From NCBI RefSeq assembly GCF_036785885.1, contig NC_092312.1, positions 20,788,001 through 20,852,000 of the forward strand: 64,000 bases of DNA. The letters run 5' to 3'. Below are positions 50,493 to 63,156 of the stretch, in pieces. The stretch's first letter is position 1. Each line of letters begins with the position of its first letter. The stretch comes from Coffea arabica (Eukaryota; Streptophyta; Magnoliopsida; Gentianales; Rubiaceae). The notes under the pieces are model-generated. The model saw only the letters and a program-made list of their open reading frames with translations. It was not told the origin of the DNA and ran no database searches. The position numbers and the translations under genes were made by a program.

Positions 50493-51551
50493 CCGTATGT
50501 TTGTAAGTTGCAGCTGTTGGCCTGGACGTCTGGAAATCTTTGGGTCCTGTCAACGTTCTTTGTTTCGGATTATGTTAGTTGCATTGACTCCTATTTCCCA
50601 GGGGAGGACAATAGTAGATTGAATGATACTACTCCACGGTTCTGTACTTGGGTTTAGATAGTGCGCAAAACTACCACACCTCTGTGGCCTTTACTGTAGC
50701 GTTGGTTTTGATAAAGAAATTGATTAATTGCTTCAAGGGACAAGACAATTTTGCAATTAATCTGAAGATCAGTTCCATTGAGATGGTTTTTTGGTGGTTA
50801 CCGGTTAGGGAGTTGGCATGTTTTCATATGTAATAGCCAATAGGTTGTGTAATAGGTTTATACTTTGGTAATAAGAAGCTTCATGACAATCCTCCTCTTT
50901 TTTTTCCACGGATTAGTCGTAAGCCTGGTTTACTGGACGGGATTCAGAAGTGAAATGGTATCGTAGGAGCCTGGATAATCCATTTAGAAGATTAATAACA
51001 ATAGATATTTGTTTATTTGTAAAATTTTTTTTATTACATCATAAACATGTTTTCTAACAATATTTTGATCTTCTTAATCATTTTCTTAATGTCGCATCTA
51101 TTACATCACAAAAAAAAAAAAAGTACTGTCATTGCTGGTTGTTTGGAATTTATTAATAAGTACAAAAAAAAAAAAAACACCTATCCATCCATCATCACAT
51201 CATTACCCCCGGCATCCACAGAGTCAGATTTTTCTTCAAGGCTTCAAGCAGATACAGGCGACTTAACATCAACGGAAGTTTACATTGTATAGTGTGCATG
51301 TATTACAGAGACAGGATTCTTGTCAGTCCAAGATTATCAACGTCTGAACCGACATCAATTCAAAGATGATGTGAAGCTCAAGCTTCCCAACAGATTTCGA
51401 GCTCCTTTTTTTATCATCTTCTTAATGATATATTCCCCTCACCAAAACTATCCAAACTCTGAATATCATATCCCTGGCAACATGAGAAATGATATACAGA
51501 GCCAGATAACAAATAGAATAAGATCCAGAATAATTAATCTGCGATATAACT
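50493..51551. other. Convergent 3' flanks of the CCDC47-like and EMB8-like genes
   Basis: Both genes end toward this 1.06-kb gap, which must hold their 3' UTRs. Two A runs (about 51110-51122 and 51164-51178) are present. No repeat element or credible frame. Confidence 0.45.
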
Positions 51552-54500
51552 TTATTTCCCAAGTGAAGTTCGTGAAAACACAGTGCGGAACTTCTTCTTG
51601 AAGAACAGGAGAAGAGCAGAACCCACAACTGGCCAGGTGGTTATAATTGCGATGTATGCCAACAACCACATTGATTTCCTACTGTGACGTGATAGCTTAT
51701 CTACACACCTTTTAACCGGAGCAATTATGTCACCAGCATTTCGTCCTGAAGCTAAAGCATGACCAGCTGCCACATTTGGCGTTTCTCCACTTTTTCCAGT
51801 ATCAGTATCCTCAGCCTTGTCATGTTGGATACAATTATCATTTTCAAGAGACCTTACTTGAGTTGTTTGCCCATTTCCAATTGCAGCTACAGCAGAAACT
51901 GCATCCTCAGCCTTGTCATCTGAAGCCATATTATCATTGTTTAGATGCCCCATATCAGCTAACTGCCCATTGCCAATTGCAGTTACCATTCCATCTTCCA
52001 CAACATTTACATATGGCGCCTGATCAATTGAAATTTCTGCAGGACTGGGGGATGCCACTTGCATCTGCATTACGTGACATGGTCAAACGATAAAATTTTC
52101 AGTACAAGTGCATTTATATAGAATACAATTCACTACTTTTCTTGCAATTTTTGCAGATTGAACACTGACCTGGCCCAGATAATTTTTGCACTGCAGAAAA
52201 TTGTGTAGACTCATTGAAGAGAATAGTTGGGAATTAACTTAAATGACATTGTGTTTGGATTTGAAATAATTACTGTAGCACTTTTTTTGATGCGATGTAT
52301 GTGAGATAAAAAGGTGGTTGGAAATTGTGTTTATGATGTAAGCAAAACAAAATTTGAAAATTTTTTTTGGCAAATCTGGCTAACCAAACGTAAGAGTTTA
52401 CAATATGATTTGTCGAGTAATGAAGAAATTAATAGGTGCAGATCAATTTTTCAGTGGAACCCATATGTTCTCCCAACTTTATTGTGCCATTTCCTTTTAA
52501 GATCACTTTATTCATTTTGCCAATGCCAAAACTTATATTTCAGGTATCTTATGCAAGTTACAGTGCCACCTTGTCTCCTTAATAGGTACTCAAAGTACAT
52601 TATTTTGCAAACCGCACATTTGAAATCTCAGTCTGAAGTCATATTACGCAATTTAGTGTTCCTTTACTCAAGGAAACAGCTGAATTTAGAAGGCATGATG
52701 ACCATCCTGGGTGACATGCAAACTTATAAATGAACAAGGAGAATGAAAATTAGTGAGTGCTATGCACCTCTTTACTTGTGTGAATCAATGGGTTGGAGTT
52801 CAGAATAGAGAAGAATTCATCAACAGCCCTTACCCACCTGCAAGGAGGAAACTTCACTTTCAACAGTATGACCAGAAATTGTCAACCAAATCCAAAGAAA
52901 CTACTAATGTACGTGCATTTTTGTTTTCCAGGAAATGCACACAACACAGGTCTTCTAAACAACAGTGTCTTGGTTAAGAAAGGTCTTCCAGGTCTTCCAT
53001 AGGCATGTATGTGGTCACATTTACGCTTAAAGGCACATATGACAAAGACCGTCAAGGTGTATAACTCAATTGGAGAATTGCCTTATCTGTAACCCAATAA
53101 TTGCATTCATTCATCACTAATTTTCTTTCAGAAATCTAAAATGTAGCCACTGGACAAGTATCTTTTCATCTCACCATTATGATTGAATAGATATTATTGG
53201 TTAAGAGTCAACAGACAGACAGTAAAGAAACGATGAGAACTAACCAGACACTTTTTGCAGTTATCCCTTCAAAATATGCTAGGTGTCCTCCGTGCTGTGT
53301 GGTAGCCAAAATGATGTTTTTATTTGCCCTACAAGAGAAAAATGCTGTTTGTTTCAGCAGATTAAACAGATACTACATAAAGCAAATAAAGGAGACTCTA
53401 ATAGAATATTTAATTGGGATGGGAAGTAGAGAAGAACAAGGAGGTAGGTAACCTTACTTTCAAGAAGTGGATATTTCGAAAAGTCAAAGCTCTATGTTTA
53501 AGTTTGAGGACGTCAAACAGAATTTATACACACAGTTTACATTAGAGTGTTTGATTCCTTAATGTTTAAGGTCTTCTATCAGCCGACTGCAGAAACAAAG
53601 AACCACCAACTCAAAACCAACTTCAGTCTGGCACAATAGTTACACAAATGCTGAACACTTCTAGGTCAGAGGTCCACAAAGAACTTTCTTTGAAGCTGGA
53701 GCCTTTATTGGCTGCTTTAACAGATCATTGTACTATTTTCCAGCTTAGCATCCTTTTGCTTGTTTGATTACCAATTCAAAGTGAAGTATTAATAGTAGAA
53801 AAGACATCTACGATATGAATCTGCCATCTCCTTTACACTCTCTTCAGTGCAAGACATTTCATAGTCCATCAAAATGGTGATTATTTCAAGATTATAGATT
53901 CCATTTTCTGCTCAGTCTCTTGACACCATCTTTTATGTTTGGTCTCACTTATAATGACAAGATGGCTGGAAATAAAGTGCACTTCAAAGGTTGTTTAGGC
54001 AAATCAAAAGACACAAAATGATATATTTACGCACCGACACTCATCCCATGGAATTGCTTCCCTTGTACACACTGGATCATCTATAGCACTGATGCATAGA
54101 AGAGGGACCATAACATTACCAACATAACCAGCACTGCTGCAACGCCTGTAGTATGTGTCCACAGTCTGGAAGAAAAAAGCAAGCGTAGTCAGGAGGAAAC
54201 AACAAAAAATACAATAATAAGCCAAAAGGTTTTACCTCATACTTTCCAACAAGACGAGTAGCATAATTGTCAAAGTCCCGGACAGAACGTGACTGCAAGA
54301 AAGAAAACCAAAAATCATATTGACAACACTAGCAAACTCCAGTTATTGAACTCCATTCAACTATAGACAGATGAAAACACGTGAAACAGAACTGCATTAA
54401 ACTCAGAATTGCAACTGCGTTTTGTTTTAAGATGTTTAATGACTAGGGGAGCACAGCAATAGACATTTTGTCATTTCCTATAGGCTTCTAGTATGCTATT

Positions 54501-57500
54501 GCTTAGTATTGCCAGCTTGTTGGAACCAAGCTATTTGTAGTCCTACTAGATGCAGGACACTTGTGCTCTTTCTCCTCGTTGTGTATCTAAGCTAGAAAGA
54601 AAAACAGAAGCAATTGAAAATGAAAAGAAGTCCACCGGTCATCAGGTTTCTTTTCTCTTTCTTGATTTGTTTGCAAGAAATATTTATACCAAACTATGGT
54701 TCAGTGACATTGGTATCAACAAACATAGTCTAGAAGATGCTTCCCTAAACCTCTGCATATCAAAACAAAAGAAAAAAAAAAGAAAAGGGAAAACAGAAGG
54801 AAGAGGAAAATGGAAAAAATTGGCAATGCAAGGTCAATATGGTTTCCTCGTATTCAAGCAGGGTTGCCTTCAGAGAAGGCAAAGCCAAAAGTAATAAAGA
54901 TATCGTAATTGACCTTTGTAATGCCTTCCCAATCTGCAAGACGAGAGAGAACACTCTGGTGTCTACCAAAACAAACGAATTAGTGTGGTAAAATAAAAGC
55001 ATAAAATTTTCATAACATAACACGAGTTAGAACAAATATGTAGAAACAGAAAGTTTTTATGCTTGTTTGGGAGATAAGTCTTGAATGTAGAATATTGTAG
55101 TATTTTACAATAAAAAAAAGTTGGGAGGACATTGTTAATAATGGATTGCCCAGAGAAATGGGTAAAAGAATTCACAGGAAAAGATCAATTTGGATAAGAT
55201 CTAAGATAGAATCGCCAAGTGATGGGAGACATACAATTGGGCAAAACCTTTTAAGCCAAATGTTAAGGCTTTGTCATAGAACCTCTGCACAAGCCTGCGG
55301 CTAATAAATCTGTCACATATCTGCAGCAAATGAGAAGCAGTGATCGAGTTAGAGAAGAATTTATTGGAGAAAATGAAAAGAGCTGATCCAGTAGGAGAAG
55401 AATTTATAAGAATGGATTGATGCCTCAAAGAAGCATAGTAGCACAAGCCACTGCACTCGAATCTTGTTCTTAGTGACAACCAAACTAAAAGAATCCAGTA
55501 TCACAAACATGATACAAAAGAAAAGACTTTTGTCTTTATCAAAAGAAAGAAAACTGAATGTCACAAATTTACTTTTTTCCATATCCTTTTATTCTCGTTA
55601 ACAAATATCACTTGGAGGCCGAAGAATCATATGCATAGCCATTCATGTAATATAATCATTGCATAAACTCAGAAACGGAGCACATCATGATATAGAGATT
55701 TCATTCACTTCTGGAGAAAATGAAAAGGGCAATTAAAATACACTTTCTGGAAGTAGTCATAGCCCAGTGGTATGCTTGAGCACACAGAAAAAACAATGTT
55801 ACTTAAATCTGTCAAGTAGCACATAAACGTCAACTAATTGCATTAAAGCTGGAAAGAATAAAGCAGAGCACCAATCTTGACCAAAAGTCAAAAACAACAA
55901 TTGGTATCAAAAATTGTGGTGAAACGCGTGGTCCTTTAACTAACCAGAAGGTCCCAAGGAGAACAGATAGCTGCAGCCCCAATGATGGGAGTTTTAAGCC
56001 CTTCTTCACCAAGATACTTTACCTGAAAAGATATGAACCTCATGACAAAAAAGCAATAGAAGGAGTTCAAGGGATGACACTAACACAAAGTTCTGCTACA
56101 GAACACTATCGCATTATATTGAACACTTCTTTGGCATCAGATTCCTTGTCTTGAAAAACTAAGACAGAAGTTGAGATTATACCAGTATATTAGCCCCAAT
56201 GCTAGTTCCAACAGTGAAAAGAGGAGCTTCAGGGTGTTGACAGTGAATATGTTCGATGACTTTGCGAATATCTTGTGTCCATCCAGCATTATAGAAGCAA
56301 TCGGACTGCCATATCAATACATGGGGGATTCATCAATAAAAGCTCAAGAAAATGAAATGAGAAAAATACTTCGTTCTGACACATTTGGAAGCTCAAGCAA
56401 CACCCCAGTAGAAAAACAAAATGGTTATGCATGCTAACATATATGTCCATGCTGCTCTTCTACTTTTTTCAAGGCCTTGACAATGATTGCTTTAGATCAG
56501 CTACTTGTAGCCTGCTTTTCAACTAAAAAGGGTCTTCTAAGATGCTCTCAATTTTTCTTGACTTCTGCTTTTAGCTTATATTAAGTTAATCAAAAGCTGA
56601 TTATGAAATGTTGGCATTGAGTTGCTTTTGGAAAAGAAACTTTTGGGTTTACAAAATGTTTTAAATGGAGAAATGATTTATCTGTTAAAAAGTTTTCTAT
56701 AATAATTACTTCTCTATCGTTTGAATTAAAAAGCTGAAGCATTGAACAGGCCCTTAGGATCAAAGGAAGAGATTCTGATAATGTTCAAGGAGAATGGCAA
56801 TGAGTTAAAAGGTAATAGAGTTCAAAGTTTCTACTCATAAATGGCACTCTACCTCTACTCTTATAATTTCTAAAGTTCATAAACAAAGACATTATTCCTC
56901 TACATGACGTCGCTTGAGCACAACTATGCATTTATGCATAAGGGAGAAAAATTAAGTCCAGGTGGCAGAAAAAACAAGTAAATTTAATGAATACTCTGAC
57001 TCTATACAGTTGATCTTTGACCTAAATTAATCCTAAAATTTGTCCCTATCATAGATATAATGTGTGAAAAAAAAGCAAATATCCTCCACTTGAGGATACA
57101 AAAGGCTTTCATTTTTTTTAACCATCATAATGATAAAAATTCAAAATCCAGCTCTTTTGCACACTAGCATCTTGAGAAAGGATGTCAAATATCCAACAGA
57201 GTTCAGTATCTCAATTAAAAGGAATTAAGCGCATGGGTCAATGTAACAAGCACTTACAGTTAATGAAACTCCCCCAAGCCCCCGATGATTGCTCACAACT
57301 ACATTCCATCCGCATTTTGCCATCTTGAAAGTCAAGTGCCTCACATACTGTTGAATATATATGTTAAGGCAGAAGCGAGTTTAGAAAGAGACAAAACAAG
57401 CAAGCAATTTGCAAAACAGGTTAATGTCGACTAGCCCATAAACTGAGGTTCAGTCAGCAATTATGTAATGCCACAAGAGTGTTGTTCTTTTCATCTACAT

Positions 57501-59706
57501 TTACCAAATGGCAAATAACAATAAGATCAGCACTGCCAGATTATTAGAACCTCCTTGTCAGATCCCAAAGCAAAGATATGCCAAATCTCTAAGGATGAGC
57601 TGATAAAGTTACATGGCTCTACTTTTAAATGATGTAAAATGAGGAGAAACAACTCTTACACAAGGAAAAACAAGGAAAAGCCGTAAGAAATGTGAGAAAA
57701 AGATGACAGCAGGCAAATAGTCCAGAAGGAAGAGCCAAGCAAGCTTACAGCAGCATCGGAGTCACTAGTCAAGCCAGGAATGACTATCATGATAGGAACT
57801 TTTCCATCAGGGATAATTGCACCATTTTCTTGAACACCTGGTTTCATTACTTCAGCCAGAATAGAAAAAGTTAAGGAACCTTTGTCTCTCAATCAATAAT
57901 ACAATCAGCGCCAAAAGAGCTGCTAATTTAAGACAAGGAAGGAAACTACATCTTTTCAAAAAGAAAAAAAAAGATACTTTCACTAAAATACTAGGAGATC
58001 CAGCTAGCAAGGTTATCAGAAGTCCGCATTTTAAACAAAGGAATTCATGCGAACCAGCCACAAAATTTCAAATGCCAACATAACTAACAAGAACTGTTTG
58101 ATATATGTTAGCACCTTAATTTACTTGGCAGCATTTGGTAATGGTTCTTAGGTGTTGTCTGAAGGAGGTTTATAACCACCTCTAGCTCATGTTTTTGAAA
58201 ATATTAAAAACTAGAACTTTCCAATCTTTCAAATCTCAAAACGCAATTAAAGTTAACTACTGATCTTCCAGAAAAGTTACACTTCAACATAAACAGTTCG
58301 AAGAATTTTAATGAATTTGGCTTTCTACTTCCTGGGTTAATACCCCAAAAGAACGTCCAGCCCTGCTTCCAATGGCCCAAAAATTTGCAACGAATCCTAG
58401 TTGTTAGCTACACTGTGGTTTTGTTTCCTTCTTCTTTGCTTATTTGGAAATACCAAATGACAAGAAAACACAGTAAGGCCATAGAGTTCAGAAGAAGCTA
58501 AGAACTAAGTATCTCAATGTGATTTTTTTTTCCTTTTATTGTTTTTAGATTTGTGATCAGGGAGCCTAAAAAATAGTTGTTAATTAAGATATACGAAAGT
58601 AATTTTTTGGATTACCTCCAACGTGAGTCCTTCAGATTTACTAGAAAACACAGCTCAATTTTGCCAGTAATTTCTAGAAAATCAACTCATGGCTAATACA
58701 AACTTTTTACCCATTTAGAACATAATATCATTAAGCTCTCTAGAATGAGGTTTGGATGGTGAGAATATGAATGAATGGGTAGCAACGAGAATGATACCAT
58801 TTCAAGTGAAAGGCAGTCCAAGAACGATGCAGGAAGGAGGTGTTTACCATCAGTATGCATCAACCAGTCCAAAGCTATCGTCCCACCATCAGCCAACTTA
58901 AACAGCTCTCTGGATACAGGGAGATGCATTATTCACCAGGAAAATAAGTAAAACAACTACTATTTCATAGGTAACGCAGACAAATGATTAGGCTTTAATT
59001 GCATGCAAATGCATCGATTGCAACCGTCCCATTAAAGCATAATAAACCATGTAAAGAAGGAAATAAAAGTAACAGAGAAATGAAAAAGAAAATAAAGATG
59101 AAAACCGCCTGCTAATCAAACATATAAAACTTGCATCTTTATCGAGGAAACATGCCAAGTCAAACTGTTAACACTAGTACTTGTTTCATAAAGAAGAGAA
59201 ATTCAATGAAAAGAAAAAAGAATCACCTTGTGTAGTTATAAGCAGGAGGCCTTCCAAAGAAGGTTAAGAAAGCAGTCTGCAGGTGAGGACTGCAAAGCCA
59301 AGGTGTCGACAAATATCTGCCAAACTCCCCAAAAGAAAAAAGGAGGGAAAATGGACACCAAAAAGTGGGGGAAATTAAGAACAAACAAATCCACCCCATT
59401 TAAGAAGAACAACTAAAAAAGTGATGAAAATGTAACAGCCGAATACCTGGAATGGAGAATTTTACATTTGGAAGCGACGAAGTGGTAGACGGGAGAAGAA
59501 GAATGGAAGGTCAAGGACACGGGTTGCCCAGCGAATCCAGTGAGTAAATCCCGGAAAAAATGGATTTCAAGAAAATGGCAGAAACAGAGGAGAAAAATGA
59601 AGAAAGCTCCGAAGAAATAGTGGGAGATCGGAATGCTGAAGGCAGCTTTAAGCAGCGGCCCGTACGACGGAACCGATTCAAAGGAGCTGGAAAAGCAATC
59701 CATCAT
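51552..59706 (-). CDS. EMB8-like alpha/beta hydrolase (YheT/ABHD1-3 family), membrane-anchored
   Basis: A serine hydrolase of the embryogenesis-associated EMB8/YheT group; the substrate is unknown. There are fourteen exons on the minus strand, joined in phase to 597 aa: 59447-59706, 59227-59316, 58848-58909, 57749-57849, 57258-57347, 56183-56305, 55945-56022, 55235-55320, 54914-54962, 54236-54292, 54035-54165, 53245-53328, 52768-52837 and 51552-52064. An N-terminal hydrophobic helix (about 33-55) probably anchors it. The EMB8 signature YLSTPWLCSPHLQTAFL spans exon 2. The catalytic set is visible: nucleophile Ser236 in GTSIGAN, Asp361/362 in SAIDDP, and His391 in QHGGHLAYFEG. Exon 14 adds a 170-residue tail (428-597) with an internal repeat and a second membrane helix (about 559-582). 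The start is the first of two adjacent ATGs. The intron between exons 13 and 14 carries a MITE. Confidence 0.93.
51700..51980 (-). repeat. Coding internal repeat in the EMB8-like C-terminal tail
   Basis: Within exon 14 the peptide pattern AIGNGQ ... L(N/E)NDN ... DKAED occurs twice in a row: AIGNGQLADMGHLNNDN with DDKAEDAVSAV, then AIGNGQTTQVRSLENDN with HDKAEDTDTG. The unit is about 33-34 residues, and both copies are in the acidic linker before the C-terminal membrane helix. Confidence 0.75.
52249..52390. mobile_element. MITE in the last intron of the EMB8-like gene
   Basis: Starts ttgtgtttggatttgaaat, carries attactgtagcac and gatgtatgtgagataaaa, and ends ggctaaccaaacg, an inverted partner of the start. 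About 142 bp. The elements at 5678-5823 and 10908-11070 share its internal words, so this is a small family within the window. Confidence 0.7.
56526..56757. mobile_element. Probable hAT-type MITE in an EMB8-like intron
   Basis: Imperfect inverted ends (aagggtcttctaagatgctc against gcttcagc-related sequence ending aacaggccctta) enclose the typical cttttagctta, aatcaaaagctgatta and ttgcttttggaaaag words. It lies in the intron between exons 5 and 6. The borders are approximate and no duplication was confirmed. Confidence 0.45.
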
Positions 59707-60007
59707 GGCGATCTTCTTCTTCTTCTTGGAAAGGCCAAAACAAAAAAGGGTGATTGAGCGTTGAGATGTTCAAAAAGCTGAAATGTGTTGGCCACAGTCC
59801 CCGCGTGGAAATGCAAATAAGAAAGGAAAATGTTTTATGCGTGCGTGTGGGCTGTAAATTCCTCTTCGGAGTTTCAGTTTCCGCATTGTTGTGTTGGTGG
59901 TCCCTACTTCTAATAAGAGTAGTTTTTTTGGTAAGAAGAAGTTAGAAGTCGGTGTGTCAGTGTGTGTATTGACTGACTTGTAGTTTAGGAAGGAATATTA
60001 GTACAAA
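59707..60007 (-). promoter_or_regulatory. EMB8-like gene upstream region
   Basis: The first 300 bp upstream of the hydrolase start, before the MITE at 60008. Presumed leader and core promoter. No clear TATA motif. Confidence 0.4.
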
Positions 60008-60232
60008 TCTTTGTTTGGATTGATTATCTTTTGAAAAATAAAATTTTCATATACAATATTATAGTAATATATAAATAAAAATAATCTTAAAAATATCAAA
60101 TACACAAAAAAAAACAATCTTAAAAACACAAAAAAAAACCTAAAAATCATTTACAGTAAAAGTTTTTCACCTATATTACTATAATAAAATATTTCAAAAG
60201 CACCCCAAAAAACAGTCAATCCAAATAAAGCT
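60008..60232. mobile_element. Short MITE with foldback-family ends
   Basis: Ends tctttgtttggattga (60008) and gtcaatccaaataaagc (to 60232) are inverted. Internal AT-rich words (tattatagtaatatataaat, cttaaaaatatca, tttacagtaaaagtttttcac, aaatatttcaaaagcacc) match the AT-rich flanks of the 715-bp elements at 452 and 11919. This copy lacks the C/T and G/A arms. Confidence 0.7.
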
Positions 60233-60553
60233 AGTATATTGATAGAAATATTAGTTACTTGCCCCAAAAAAAATATATTGATAGAAGAATTTGGGGTAGG
60301 AACAGTCATCAGGCAGATCGTCCTTGAGCAGTTCACAGCTAAGATTTGGTAAAAAAAAAAAATTTATACGATCCAGAACTTATCTTGTATCTCGATTTTA
60401 ATAATATGTGTGGGATCTATAAAATTTTGTTCTAAAATTACACGTTATTAAACGTAAGTTACACCATATACAAATAGAGTTACGTCGTGTATAAAATGCA
60501 TATAATCTTAAAAAACGGTTGCACCTACCCCTGGTCCATTGATAGAAATATTA

Positions 60554-60908
60554 CTCCCTCCGTCCCACTTTGATAGTCTTGTTTTCCTTTTTCGTCTGTC
60601 CCAAATTGTAATCCACTTTCCCATTAAGAAATATAGTAATCTTTCAAATTGTCTAAAATACCCTTATTAAATATCTTGTTATTAATACATTGTTATTAAA
60701 TACTAACCCACTACATTGAATATATTGAGCTTTTCCAATACTAACCCATTAGCTGTAACTGATATTTATTAATTGGCACTCTTCGTGATTAGCATAAGGG
60801 TATTTTAAGAAATTATTAATATAAATTTATATTTCCAACCAAATTAATTACACTTTCTTAATCTGTGTGAAAAAAAAAATTAAGATTAACAAAACAGGAC
60901 GGAGGGAG
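60554..60908. mobile_element. Stowaway (Tc1/mariner) MITE
   Basis: TIRs ctccctccgtccca (60554) and ggacggagggag (to 60908) are the classic Stowaway ends, with the dinucleotide TA on each side (60552-60553 and 60909-60910). 355 bp, AT-rich core, no frame. It lies about 200 bp upstream of the PORR gene start. Confidence 0.9.
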
Positions 60909-61112
60909 TAGTACATTTTAGTAAATAAATTCCTTTTTTTTACCAGCTTCAATCCAAACGAACTCCAATATGTCACTGCCAAGTGGTATTTTAAATCTAT
61001 CACGCCTTCAGGTGCGTAACCTCAGAAGGCGTAGGCTGAATGGTCGATACCAGTAGCGTTTTCATTCTTCCGATGTTAGCGATCAGCCTAACGGAGCCCC
61101 CCTCTGCAAATC

Positions 61113-62339
61113 ATGGCCGTCCTCCCCCTCCTCCTCCGTATCCGCCGCCGCCACCAGTGCCTCCACCACCAAATTCGCACTTTTATAAATGCCAAAGTGA
61201 AATGGGTACGCGACCCCTACCTCGACAAAGCCGTTGAGAATGAGAAAAATCTTAAACCCTTGCTCTCACTCAAAAATCTAATCATGTCTCAACCCTCCGA
61301 AACCTTACCCCTCTCCTCCATCTCCCCGCTAAAAACCCACCTCAATCTCCCCACCACCGCCTCAAAATTCGCCGAAAATTACCCCTTAATTTTCAAAATA
61401 TTCAATCCCCCGACCAAGAGGCCCATGATCGCGTCCCATCCTCATGTTAAGCTCACCTCTAAAGCCATATCTCTTCACAACGATGAAACCCTAATCTTGA
61501 ACCTCTCGCATTATAAGAAAGATGTTGCAGAAAGGCTTGCGAAGCTTTTGATGCTGACAAGAGCTAAAAGACTCCCTTTTTATGTGATTGACAAGTTTCA
61601 GTTTGATTTGGGATTGCCCCATGATTATAAATTAAGCTTCTTGCCTGATTTTCCTGATTATTTTAGTATTTGTGAGATGGGTTTTAAGGATTTTAATGGG
61701 TACGAGGCGTTTGGGTTGGAACTGGTGAGGTGGAGGGAGGATTTGGCGGCGTCATTGGTGGAAAAGTTGGCTAGAAATGAGGGTATAATGGGAAGTAAGT
61801 TACAGTTTTCGATGAATTTTCCAAGGGGTTTTGATTTGGAGAAGAGGGTGAAGGACTGGGTTGAGGAATGGCAGAATTTGCCCTACATTTCGCCTTATGA
61901 GGATGCTTTTCATTTGGCTCCAAATAGTGATCAGGCAGAGAAATGGGCGGTAGGGGTGATTCATGAGTTGCTTTCTTTAATGGTGTCAAAGAAGATGGAG
62001 AGGGACAATGTGTATCTTCTGGGGGATTATTTAGTGTTCGGCTTAAGGTTTAAGATGGCTTTAGTACGTTATCCAGGGATCTTTTATGTGTCCAACAAGA
62101 TTAGTACACAAACTGTGGTTTTAAGGGAGGCATATAGGAAGAATTTCTTGATTGAAAAGCATCCATTGATGAAAATGAGGTACAAGTACATCAAACTCAT
62201 GAATACTGTGATGAGAAGAGGTAGACCGATGCCAGATAGTGTTATGCAGCGCAGGAAGCGATCAGCCAATGCTGCTAAAGGAGGCAAAAGAAAAGAAAAG
62301 GGAGATGAATGGACAGAACAAATGTCAAAGATTGCATGA
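61113..62339 (+). CDS. PORR-domain organelle RNA-binding splicing factor (WTF1/WTF9/RPD1-like)
   Basis: An intronless 408-aa protein of the plant organelle RNA recognition (PORR) family. Known members bind group II introns and promote their splicing in plastids (WTF1) or mitochondria (WTF9). The first 25 residues (MAVLPLLLRIRRRHQCLHHQ and on) are Arg/His/Leu-rich with no acidic residue, which suits a mitochondrial presequence better than a plastid one. The PORR domain begins at VKWVRDPYLDKAV (about 29-41) and runs to about residue 370. It includes KDVAERLAKLLMLTRAKRLP and the typical GLELVRWR and FPRGF blocks. The tail is basic (RRKRSANAAKGGKRKEKG). The start is the ATG that keeps the presequence next to the conserved WVRDP. 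I cannot say which PORR subgroup it is. It is divergent from the EMB8-like gene, with two MITEs in the 1.4 kb between them. Confidence 0.93.
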   Translation: MAVLPLLLRIRRRHQCLHHQIRTFINAKVKWVRDPYLDKAVENEKNLKPLLSLKNLIMSQPSETLPLSSISPLKTHLNLPTTASKFAENYPLIFKIFNPPTKRPMIASHPHVKLTSKAISLHNDETLILNLSHYKKDVAERLAKLLMLTRAKRLPFYVIDKFQFDLGLPHDYKLSFLPDFPDYFSICEMGFKDFNGYEAFGLELVRWREDLAASLVEKLARNEGIMGSKLQFSMNFPRGFDLEKRVKDWVEEWQNLPYISPYEDAFHLAPNSDQAEKWAVGVIHELLSLMVSKKMERDNVYLLGDYLVFGLRFKMALVRYPGIFYVSNKISTQTVVLREAYRKNFLIEKHPLMKMRYKYIKLMNTVMRRGRPMPDSVMQRRKRSANAAKGGKRKEKGDEWTEQMSKIA

Positions 62340-63119
62340 CCCCCGTTGTCAACCACGTTACTGGAACAGGAAAGATTGAAGACCAAATGGCAGCATTGGT
62401 GTTGCTGTGCAGAGTTGCAAGTCAATGATTGCTGAGAGCAACATCAGTGATTAGGACGATGACAACAGGTAATGGTAATAACAGCATGTGCTTCCAAGGA
62501 TAGGACTGTAGTCATGTATGGGCTTATGCACTGATTATACTTTACAAGTATATGGATGGTTACCAACAAAAAAGTACATGCTTGAGCTTTGTTGGTACTA
62601 AAATTTATATGGCTGCTTGTAGGGCATGATGTTTCTATTGCAAATAGTTCAATTTAAGAGAAGTTGTGCAATCATGCTTGATCATCTCTGCAATCCAATT
62701 AGAACCGGTTCCATATACACTGATGTAGAATCAGGGATTGGGGTTTTTAAGTCCTATGAAGTTTAGAAATTTAACATTTTGCTTTCTGTAGAGTTTTTCA
62801 TTTTGAAAATCTTATACTTTAGAGCCATACATCTAATTTGCAGTACTAAGGCACTAGCAGGCTCCTCCAGAACTGAGAACATGTAAAAGGACGAAGCAGG
62901 CGTATGGAGCTTCTGCATCAGCTAAACAAGGTTGACATTTCCTTGTACACTTTTCTGCAGATAATTAGGATCCTTGTTTTGTTTTATTATTGCTTCTCTT
63001 TGATTTCTAATGTATCCTTAGCATGTCCTGCTTGCCCTATGGTACTAAGGCCTTTTTTTCATAACTAGGCACAGAGTTCATCAACTTTGATTTGATTTGC
63101 CATCTACAGTCACTTAACT

Positions 63120-63156
<37 letters not shown>

